Positions 44,584 to 52,820 of a DNA stretch of 64,000 nucleotides are shown here, piece after piece. A program made the translations under genes and the position numbers. This stretch comes from Ichthyophis bannanicus (lineage: Eukaryota; Chordata; Amphibia; Gymnophiona; Ichthyophiidae), in assembly GCA_033557465.1 (NCBI GenBank), contig CM066035.1, positions 922,398,522-922,462,521 on the forward strand, written 5' to 3'. Positions within the stretch are counted from its first letter, which is position 1. Each line of letters opens with the position of its first letter. Below the pieces are notes generated by a model, which searched no databases, was not told where the DNA came from, and saw nothing but the letters and a program-made list of their open reading frames with translations.

Positions 44584-44937
44584 TCATTATTTAGCTTGCC
44601 AATCAGTTTATTTCTTTTATTTGATAACCTGCTTGTCATCATGAGCCTTAAAGTAGAGAGCAGTAAAACAATATACATAAGAGTGTGCATGACAAAAAAA
44701 AATTGCCTTGTGTTAAATTAAAACACATTTTGCTTGATTCATGCATTTTTCATGTTTCACTTATCTGTTCATTAGGTGTGCATTGTATGCACATAAGAAC
44801 TTTATGCACACAGTTGATTGTATGTGTGTTGGTAGGCGTACAAGTGATTTATACTTCAAAATTTTAACCAACCACATAAACTGACGAGTGTTGCAGAAAG
44901 ACCAATGCGCTGTTTACATGAAGATAACCCAACTTAT
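44584..44937. other. no recognisable feature
   Basis: A/T-rich non-coding sequence. No open frame, tRNA or terminal repeat is seen. Confidence 0.6.
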
Positions 44938-45015
44938 AATATAGTAACATAGTAAATGACAGCAGTTAAAGACCAATATGGTCCGTCTAGTCTGCCCAGC
45001 AAGATGGCAAGAGTA
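44938..45015 (-). mobile_element. LINE 3'-end fragment, antisense
   Basis: On the minus strand it reads CTGGGCAGACTAGACGGACC … CTGTCATTTACTATGTTACTAT, the style of a short CR1/L2-like LINE 3' end common in some vertebrates. It is short and the family is not certain. The bases from 45016 to 45185 hold nothing I recognise. Confidence 0.45.
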
Positions 45016-45185
45016 GCTGCACCTCCCGCTCTGCTCAGGTCACCCCTCCCGTTCTGACAGGCCAAATGAAGAAAAGAGACTGACGTGCACGTAAACAGCA
45101 AAGGAAAAGCAAGCACACATAGTAACATCAAGCATTTTTAAATTATAGGCAAATGAGCTGTGTGTATTAAAATGGCATGCTAATA

Positions 45186-45346
45186 ATCTCCAGGAACAAG
45201 CAGGAATAAGTCCTCACATATGGGTACGTCGGTACCGATGGAGCCCGAGCGGGAAAGCTCCCCAGCTTCCCAGAAGGAAAGCTTTTGGGGCCTCCCACTG
45301 CGCATGCGCGCTGCCTTCCCGCCTTCCTGACCAACTCTCCTCAGTT
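45186..45346 (+). repeat. DIRS-A2 left ITR
   Basis: Matches the inverted sequence at 52634-52793. The palindrome has one change (TCGGTACCGATGG) compared with DIRS-A1. Confidence 0.9.
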
Positions 45347-45569
45347 CTTCTTTTTCCGCGGAGCCAGCAGGTCGTGTTCCTGTCGCCGCTGAAGAAGTTG
45401 TTATTTTAATTTATTTCTTTGGCCTCGTGTCTGCCTTCCCCGATTCCAGACGGGTACCGCCGGTCTTTTTTCCTTTATTTAAAAAAAAAAAAAAAAAAAT
45501 CTTCTTTTTTTTCCCCTCACTTGGTGTGTGTGTTCTGTGAGGCCTTTAGGCCTTCACTAATTCTCCCTC
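45347..45569 (+). other. DIRS-A2 5' leader
   Basis: Contains GGGTACCGCCGG near 45452, an A-run at 45481-45499 and the gag ATG at 45570. Similar in layout to the DIRS-A1 leader. Confidence 0.55.
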
Positions 45570-47357
45570 ATGGAGAAACAAGCCTCTGGGTTTAAAAAAT
45601 GCACCAAGTGCAGCGGTACTATTTCAGTCACAGACACCCATGAATGGTGTCTTAAATGTTTGGGGCCTGACCATTCCATTCCGGATTGCCCATCCTGTTC
45701 TTTGATGTCTAAACGTGGCTTACAGAACCGGGCAGCCAAGTTTCACATGCTGTTTTCTACAGATACTCCAGCATCGACATCTTCCAGGTCTTCCTCTCCT
45801 GATGGATCTCAGGTAACCAAACATTCCTCTGGCAGGTCCTCAAAGGGCAAATCTCCCTCTAAGTATCGAGATACCCCTGGGCTTGACCCTGAGGACCCTG
45901 CCCCAGCCAAACAACCCCGGCGGGAAGCTCTGGCTTCCAAAGCTGCTCCTATGGGGTTACAGGTTGACATCGATGGCACGGCCTCGACCGATCACCTGTT
46001 AGACTGTTCTGGGGTACCGGCTCAATCATCCGGTACCGACATCCAGACAGTCGTGGCGTCCATGGATCATACAGTTCAATCCATGCAGCAGGCCATTCTG
46101 GCTTTTATTAAGGCTGCGACGCCCTCGGTACCGCAACCGATACCGGTACCCATGCCTTCCACATCGACCAGGATACCGATTCCGGTTCCTGGTTCCGGGG
46201 TTTTTCCCGATCCGGTTCCGGGTACCCCTGATGTCGATACCGGTCGATACGCTTATCGATTCCTGGAAGCAAACAGACGATACTTTGAGTCTTCTGATGA
46301 TCCTGATTCATCAGATGACTCTGCTGAAGTATCCCTTACTCTACCTGAGGAGCCCTCTTCTCCAAAGAGGAGAATGTCTCCTCCAGAGGATTTATCCTTT
46401 CAAGACTTCATCATTGAAGTAGCTAAAGGTCTTTCTATTTCTGTATCCTCTGAAAAAGAACCTAGAGCAAAAAAGTTAGACATTTTAGGATACTCTAAGG
46501 TTCCCAAAGAGGCAGTCACCCTGCCCATCCATGAAATTCTTCAAGATCACATGATGGACTTATGGGAGACTCCTCTCACCCTATCTCCACATTCTCGTCG
46601 TCTGGACACCATGTATCGTGTCCCCCCTTCTCCTGGGTTTCAAAAAACTCAGCTCCCGCACCACTCCATTGTGGTGCAGTCAGCTATGAAAAGGATCAAG
46701 AGTACTAAAAGACACTCTTCTACTCCCCCAGGAAGAGAATGTAGGACTCTGGATGCTTTTGGAAGAAAGATCTTCCAAGCAAGTATGCTTATTGCCAGAA
46801 TCAACTCATACAGCCTCTATATGGGCATGTTTCTGAAGGAAATTGCATTTAAAATACGCCATTTTCTCCCCTTTATCCCAGAGGATAGAAAGGAGGAGTT
46901 CCTTCTTCTGCTGAAGCATACCCAAGATATTTCAAAGTTCTCCAACAGAGCAGCCTTTGATTCCTTTGAAGGTGCTAGCAGAGCCTCAGGTATTGCCATA
47001 GCGGCTCGCAGAATTGCTTGGCTCCAGGCCTCTAACCTTGAACCCTGGGTCCAGGATGGGTTGGGAAATTTGCCCTGTACGGGTGAGAATCTGTTTGGTA
47101 AGGAGTGGCAAATCAAAGCCACTCAAATGGATGCAGAAAATGCTGCTTTAGATAGACTTTCTAAGTCTACCTCTACCCCTGTCAAGAAGAAATCTTTCAA
47201 AAAGCCTTTCTACAAGAAGGCCAGATTTGCCACAAATACTGGCCAACAATCTTCTGCAGCTCGCTTTGCTCCTAAGCGTCAGCAGCCTAAACAGGCCAGG
47301 GCAAAACCTGCAGGGGCTGCTACAGCCCAACAGTCCCAACCCCCTCAGGGTTTTTGA
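45570..47357 (+). CDS. DIRS Gag, intact 595-codon ORF
   Basis: The only unbroken gag in the window. Residues 11-43 hold three CxxC pairs (C11/C14, C27/C30, C40/C43) with His24 and His35, probably zinc-binding. Residues of about 50-235 are a Ser/Pro-rich low-complexity linker encoded by repeated GGTACCG-type words. From about 270 come DLSFQDFIIEVAKGLSIS and helical stretches (INSYSLYMGMFLKEI; FSNRAAFDSFEGASRASGIAIAARRIAWLQ; CTGENLFGKEWQ), similar in style to the LAP2alpha C-terminal domain, which is known to derive from a DIRS-type gag. A basic tail (KKKSFKKPFYKKARF) follows. It ends PPQGF at TTT-TGA-C, with pol open in +1. Confidence 0.9.
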   Translation: MEKQASGFKKCTKCSGTISVTDTHEWCLKCLGPDHSIPDCPSCSLMSKRGLQNRAAKFHMLFSTDTPASTSSRSSSPDGSQVTKHSSGRSSKGKSPSKYRDTPGLDPEDPAPAKQPRREALASKAAPMGLQVDIDGTASTDHLLDCSGVPAQSSGTDIQTVVASMDHTVQSMQQAILAFIKAATPSVPQPIPVPMPSTSTRIPIPVPGSGVFPDPVPGTPDVDTGRYAYRFLEANRRYFESSDDPDSSDDSAEVSLTLPEEPSSPKRRMSPPEDLSFQDFIIEVAKGLSISVSSEKEPRAKKLDILGYSKVPKEAVTLPIHEILQDHMMDLWETPLTLSPHSRRLDTMYRVPPSPGFQKTQLPHHSIVVQSAMKRIKSTKRHSSTPPGRECRTLDAFGRKIFQASMLIARINSYSLYMGMFLKEIAFKIRHFLPFIPEDRKEEFLLLLKHTQDISKFSNRAAFDSFEGASRASGIAIAARRIAWLQASNLEPWVQDGLGNLPCTGENLFGKEWQIKATQMDAENAALDRLSKSTSTPVKKKSFKKPFYKKARFATNTGQQSSAARFAPKRQQPKQARAKPAGAATAQQSQPPQGF

Positions 47358-47506
47358 CTTAAAACTAGAGAACTTAACCTTTCTGGCTCTAAAACATCCA
47401 GAACCTCTCACCATTCCAGGAAGGTTAACTCATTTTGCTCCCAGATGGGAGCAAATCACATCAGAGCAATGGACCCTCTCTATCATCAGAGAGGGCTACA
47501 AACTAT

Positions 47507-47548
<42 letters not shown>

Positions 47549-49741
47549 ATTTCTTTTATACCGCCCCTTCCAGAGATCAAGGGCGGTTTACATATAACAG
47601 TTTAACAGTCTTGTACACATTTGTATACATTTTACATTGAACAATAGAAGTCAACTATTTACATTGAACAATAAATTTAACTTTGTAGGTGTTAAAGCAA
47701 AACAAAACATCAAACTTTTTACAAATGTATATTTACAGTGGTTGTGTGTGGTGTATAGGGCAGATATTGGTGTAGGTGCTGGAATTTAATTCCTTTTAAG
47801 TCGTCTTTGGGGCGTGTATTGGGGGGGGACGACAGACATGTAGTTAGATTGTTGGGATTAAGGGAGTTTGTGCATGTGTAACCACGTTTGTTGTGGAGCT
47901 AGCTTTGGGGGAGTAGGGGATTTCAAAGTGTTCAGTGAACAGGTAGGTCTTTAATTCTTTCCTTTAATTTCTCCAACCTTCCTCCCCATACCATGGTGAG
48001 AAGTTTCAATTCTCCCCCATCTCTCCTAGACCTGTTGGGTCAGGAGGTGACCACTCTTCTCGCCCAAAAAGCAATAGAAAAGGTTCCTCTTCCTCAACAA
48101 GGGTCAGGATTTTACTCCCCTTATTTTCTCATTCCCAAGAAAACAGGGGGGTACAGACCCATTTTGGATCTCAGAGAATTGAACAAATTTCTATACAGGG
48201 AGAAATTCAAGATGCTTTCTCTAGGCACTCTCCTTCCATACCTACAGAGTCAGGACTGGCTTTGTTCTCTAGATCTCAAGGATGCGTACACACATATACT
48301 CATCCATCCATCTCACAGAAAATTCCTACGGTTTCTGTTCCAGGGAAAACACTTCCAATACAGAGTACTTCCCTTCGGTCTAGCCTCTGCTCCAAGGGTA
48401 TTTACCAAATGCATGGCAATAGTAGCTGCATTCCTACGCACCCTGGGAATTTTTGTCTTCCCATACCTGGACGACTGGCTCATCCGAGCTCCGTCTCAGT
48501 CCCAGGCTCAGACTTCCCTGGATCGCACCAGGCGAATTCTACAGTATCTGGGACTTGTGATCAATCTGCCAAAGTCCAAACTCACCCCTACTCAATCCCT
48601 AGAATTCATAGGGGCCTGGTTGGATACCACCACCGCAAGGGCCTATCTACCTCAGGCCCGTTGCCAACGTCTAGTGCACTTAGCCTCTCAGACTCAGTCC
48701 AGAAGCCACTTGACTGCCAGAGAGATGCTACAACTATTAGGTCACATGGCCTCCACAGTGCATGTGGTGCCTTATGCTCGCCTACATATGAGAGCAGCTC
48801 AATGGACTTTATCCACCCAGTGGACTCAAGCATCAGGAGCTCTCTCAGACCAAATAGCAAACTCCAATCGTCTCTTTTGGTCTCTCCAATGGTGGATATC
48901 CACTCAAAATCTGTTGTTGGGGGCCCCCTTTCAACCATTGTTGCCCCAAGCAACCCTCACAACAGATGCCTCCCAAACAGGTTGGGGGGCTCATCTCCAA
49001 GATCTCTCCACTCAGGGCACTTGGTCTCCACAGGAGACCACCCTTCATATCAACCACTTGGAACTTCGAGCAATCTTTCTAGCTCTCAAAGTTTTTCATA
49101 CCCTCCTCAGCAACATGACAGTCCTTATTCACACGGACAATCAAGTAGCCATGTTTTACATAAACAAACAAGGAGGGACTGGCTCTCTGTCGCTTTGCAA
49201 CGAAGCTCTAAGATTATGGGCCTTCGCCAAAGAGCATCAAATCCATCTCCTGGCAGTATATCTTCCAGGAATCCAAAACTCTTGGGCAAACAGACTCAGT
49301 CGATTTCTGCTTCCACACGAATGGTCCCTGCACATGGATCAGGTACTCAGAATCTTCCAGAAATGGGGAACCCCGGACATAGACCTCTTTGCAAGTCCGT
49401 GGAATGCCAAACTTCCCCGGTTCTGTTCCAGAATTCCGTGTCAGGGAGTTCAGACCAAGGATGCCTTCCTCCTGCATTGGGGTCAGGGTTTCCTGTATGC
49501 CTTTCCACCCATTCCTTTGATTCCCAAGACTCTGTTCAAACTTCAAAGGGATCAAGGGTCCATGATCCTCATAGCTCCACGCTGGCCACGCCAAGTGTGG
49601 TACCCTCTACTTCTGCATCTCTCCCAAGCCCCCTCCCTGGACTTGGGAGCGGCTCCAGACCTTCTGTCTCAAGAGGAGGGGACTTTGTGGCACCCAAACC
49701 CCAAGTCCCTTCACCTCAGAGCTTGGTTACTGAAGGCCTAG
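47355..49741 (+). pseudogene. DIRS-A2 RT-RNase H-MT, split by LINE
   Basis: The +1 frame after gag gives FDLKLENLTFLAL … QWTLSIIREGYKL up to 47504, where the LINE is inserted. It resumes near 47963 and is open from 47993 to 49741: GFYSPYFLIPKKTGGYRPILDLRELNKFL, LDLKDAY, YRVLPFGLASAP, YLDDWL (48464-48475), LTTDASQTGWG, LELRAIF, HTDNQVAMF. The last RNase H Asp is changed: WANRLSR has Asn (49289-49291) where sister copies have WADRLSR. MT-like: DIDLFASPWNAKLPRFCSR, YAFPPIPLIPKTL, RWPRQVWYPLLL. Apart from the insertion the RT domain looks intact. Confidence 0.9.
47505..47962 (-). mobile_element. 5'-truncated L2-like LINE, antisense
   Basis: The plus strand starts with an ATTT-repeat tract, which is the complement of an AAAT tail. 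Then comes the hairpin TATACCGCCCC … GGGCGGTTTACA. At the far end the minus strand reads LKTYLFTEHFEI, the end of a LINE ORF2. Same kind of insertion as 14042-14555, in a different DIRS copy, so this LINE has been active more than once. Confidence 0.8.
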
Positions 49742-50389
49742 ACCTTCAACACTTCAATCTTTCGCAGCAAGTGAAGGATATCCTACATGCCTCTAGGAAA
49801 CCTTCCACTAGGCGTTCTTACGCTTTTAAATGGAAAAGATTTTCCATTTGGTGTGCTCAAAAGGGTCTTAACCCTCTGGCACTCCCATTGAATTCTCTTT
49901 TGGAATATCTCCTGCATCTTTCCAATGCAGGACTCAAAACAAATTCAGTAAGAGTCCATTTGAGTGCTATTGCGGCATCACTTAAGCCCATCAATGGACA
50001 ACCTGTTTCCTCTCATCCTCTTATTGCAAGATTCATGAGAGGCTTAACTTTAACTAAACCTCCCATTCGACCTCCTCCGGTGGCATGGGACTTAAACTTG
50101 GTTCTTGGTCAGCTTATGAAGCCACCTTTTGAACCCTTTACCTCCTTGAAATTTCTTTCCTGGAAGGTTATTTTCCTCATTGCAGTCACTTCAGCTCGCC
50201 ACATCAGTGAACTGCAGGCCTTAGTGGCTAATCCACCTTACACAAGGTTCCATCATGATAAGGTAGTCCTTAGGACAAATCCTCACTTTATGCCTAAAGT
50301 GGTCTCACCTTTTCATCTTAATCAAGAGGTTTATTTACCTGTCTTTTTTCCAGCTCCTCATGCATCCAATGCAGAGAGGAACCTTCATA

Positions 50390-50397
50390 CTCTAGAC
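50390..50397 (+). repeat. hAT target duplication, left
   Basis: CTCTAGAC, repeated at 51963-51970 on the other side of the element. Confidence 0.92.
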
Positions 50398-50447
50398 CAG
50401 GGGTCTCAAACACGCGGCCCGCGAGACAACTTTGTGCGGCCCGCGAA

Positions 50448-50875
50448 AGAGAAAAACAAAAAAACCCCAAAACCCTGACTTCTGCCGTTGCCGCCGTGGC
50501 AGCGGCAGAATCAATTGTCAAATTAAAAAATAAAAGACTTCTGCTGCTCAAGCAGCAATATCACCTGTCCTGCGGCCCCTTCCCCTGTGCCCGGAGATCC
50601 GAATCTGCTCATCAGCGGCGTGCTTTTCAAGCTGCGAAGAGTATTCCCCTCTCGCGCGGCTTACCCGCGAGAGGGGAATACTCTTCGCGGCTTGAAAAGC
50701 ACGCCGCTGATGAGCAGATTCGGATCTCCGGGCACAGGGGAAGGGGCCGCAGGACAGGTGATATTGCTGCTTGAGCAGCAGAAGTCTTTTTTTATTTTAA
50801 TTTGACAATTGATTCTGCCGCTGCCACGGCGGCAACGGCAGAAGTCAGGGTTTTGGGGTTTTTTTGTTTTCCTCT
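50448..50875. repeat. long near-perfect foldback in hAT 1
   Basis: Two arms of about 209 bases separated by only about nine bases (around CGGCTTACC at 50657-50665). The arms are almost exact complements, so the region could form a long hairpin or cruciform and would give double-stranded RNA if transcribed. Confidence 0.93.
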
Positions 50876-50884
50876 GTCGGGGGG

Positions 50885-51260
50885 GGGGGGGTAATGACTG
50901 GAAATGGGCAGATGGGGGTTAGGACTGGAAGTGGGCTATGGGGAGGTTAGGACTGGTAATGGGCTATGGGGGGTCTAGGACTGGTAATGGGCTGGGGGGG
51001 TTGCTAGGACTGGAAATGGGCTGAGTGGAAGGGGGGCTTGAACTGCAAATGGCTGATGGGGAGGGGGGCTTGGAATGGAAATGGGCTGTGAGGGGAGGGA
51101 GCTAGGATTGGAAATGGGCTGATGGGGGGCTAGGATTGGAAATGGGCTGATGGTGAGGCTAGGATAGGACTGGAAATGGACTGATGCAGGGACTAGAAAG
51201 GAGCAGATGCTGGGTGGGGCTGGAACTAGAAGGGAGCTGATGTTGGGGGAGGATTAGAAT
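50885..51260. repeat. G-rich degenerate minisatellite in hAT 1
   Basis: Imperfect tandem units of roughly 35 bases containing GGACTGGAAATGGGCTGATG. A matching array lies in the second hAT at 57540-58020. Confidence 0.8.
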
Positions 51261-51962
51261 GGGATGGAGCTGGGAAAGTGAAATGGAGAGGGGAAAAATA
51301 TTTTGTCTGGAAGAGAAGACAAATCTACAATTGGCCAGGTATTGGGAGAGTAAGTGGGGATTGAGGATGGAGGGGTAAAATTTGAGTGGATGAAATAGGA
51401 ATGAGGAAAGAGCAAAAGGAGAAAGATTAGTATGTTAAAGCAGATGTAGGGAGAGAGAATGGAAAAAAACTAGAAGAGAGAAGAAAGGACAAATGGACAG
51501 CAGACGATGGAGATAGCAGAAGACACGAAGAAACCAGAAGTGGCTGGAGCAATTGCAACTGAAAAAAAATGCACAAAAGGTAGAAAAATATCTCTTTATT
51601 TTGAATTTATTAACTGGAATATGTCAGCTCTGGGAAATGTGCATCATTAATGTTTGCGCTTTGTTTAGTACAAGAGGAAATTAATTTATAGTTTTATTTC
51701 TACAGTGTTGTTGTACATTCCAAGTTTGGCTTTTGGGGTTCCCAGTTTAATTATTGTCTTCCTATTTCTGAATCTTTTAGTCTTTCTTTATCCATACTCA
51801 TTAAGAGGCATGTTTACTAAAAGTTAGTGTATGGTAACATTATGCAAATATTTATGCAAATGAGGCCCCTTATGCAAATGAGGCCCCACGTCTTATGCGG
51901 CCCCCGGGTTACTTTACAAGTCCTCATTTGGCCCTCAAAGCAATTTGAGTTTGAGACCCCTG

Positions 51963-51970
51963 CTCTAGAC
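51963..51970 (+). repeat. hAT target duplication, right
   Basis: CTCTAGAC, identical to 50390-50397. Removing the element and one copy restores the YR reading (NLHTLDCKRALAFYL). Confidence 0.92.
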
Positions 51971-52454
51971 TGTAAAAGAGCTCTTGCCTTTTACCTCCAC
52001 AGGACACAGCAACATCGAAAGTCTTCTCAGCTTTTTGTTGCTTTTGATCCTTCTCATTGAGGACTTCCAGTCTCCAAAAGAACACTCTCCAATTGGATTG
52101 CTCAGTGTATCTCTTTTGCTTACCAGAGTAAGAACCTTTCTCTGGAGGGCCATGTCACCGCTCACAACGTGAGGGCCATGGCCACCTCTATGGCTCATCT
52201 AAACTCTGTGTCCATTGACCAGATCTGTCGAGCAGCCACCTGGGCCTCGGTTCATACCTTTACAGCCCATTACTGTTTGGACAAGGACTCCCGCCGGGAT
52301 GCCTTGTTTGGTCAGGCTGTCCTCAGACACCTGTTCCATTCTTGAACAACTCCAGCCCACCTTCCCTGAATGGATGCCTGAGATCCATAGGAAGATGAAG
52401 AACCTTTCAGGGTCTCATACCCTTTAGGGGATCTCCCGGGCATCTTAGCTAGGG

Positions 52455-52556
52455 AGTCCCCATATGTGAGGACTTATTCCTGCTTGTTCCTGGAGATAGC
52501 ACAGTTACTTACCTGTAACAGGTGATCTCTGGGAACAGCAGGAATTAGTTCTCACA
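52455..52556 (+). repeat. DIRS-A2 internal complementary region
   Basis: Adjacent complements of 45186-45225 and 52760-52820, joined at CTGGAGATAGCACAG. Confidence 0.88.
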
Positions 52557-52633
52557 ACCCACCACCTCCCCTAGGAGTTGTATCTCTCTCTCTCTCTTCC
52601 TTTCCTCTCTCTATTGTCTCAGCTATAAACTCG

Positions 52634-52820
52634 AACTGAGGAGAGTTGGTCAGGAAGGCGGGAAGGCAGCGCGCATGCGCAGTGGGAGGCCCCAAAAGCT
52701 TTCCTTCTGGGAAGCTGGGGAGCTTTCCCGCTCGGGCTCCGTCGGTACCGACGTACCCATATGTGAGGACTAATTCCTGCTGTTCCCAGAGATCACCTGT
52801 TACAGGTAAGTAACTGTGCT
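52634..52820 (+). repeat. DIRS-A2 right ITR
   Basis: Inverted match to the left ITR through 52793, then the ICR-only extension ending GTAACTGTGCT. The palindrome CGTCGGTACCGACG is intact here. Confidence 0.9.

Larger units (their letters stand above)
50398..51962. mobile_element. hAT-type non-autonomous element 1
   Basis: Ends are CAGGGGTCTCAAAC and its complement GTTTGAGACCCCTG, flanked by the 8-base duplication CTCTAGAC, the hAT signature. No transposase is encoded. Interior: a large foldback (arms 50448-50656 and 50666-50875), a G-rich degenerate minisatellite (about 50890-51260, unit like GGACTGGAAATGGGCTGATG), then a purine-rich and an A/T-rich part. Confidence 0.92.
49693..52345 (+). 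pseudogene. DIRS-A2 tyrosine recombinase, split by hAT
   Basis: Read in the -1 frame relative to the RT/MT ORF: VKDILHASRKPSTRRSYAFKWKRFSIWC, LSNAGLKTNSVRVHLSAIAASLKP, then TSARHISELQ, in which the first catalytic Arg is His (CAC, 50200-50202). The hAT insertion cuts after NLHTLD (50397). Coding resumes at 51971 (KRALAFYLHRTQQHRKSSQLFVAFD). A TGA (52058-52060) replaces a sense codon before GLPVSKRTL. HNVRAMATS and AHYCLDKDSRRD follow, to the natural end FHS*. Non-functional on three counts. Confidence 0.88.
45186..52820 (+). mobile_element. DIRS-A2 retrotransposon, most intact gag
   Basis: Full A-subfamily element with both ITRs, leader, intact gag, RT-RNase H-MT (split by a LINE at 47505-47962), YR (split by a hAT at 50398-51962), ICR (52455-52556) and right ITR. 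Without insertions it is about 5.6 kb. It is not part of the duplicated block, so it is an independent copy for comparing what is normal in the family. Confidence 0.92.

Noticed and set aside
50448..50875. CRISPR-like or other regularly spaced repeat
   Set aside because: It is a single inverted repeat within a eukaryotic hAT element; no spaced direct repeats exist.
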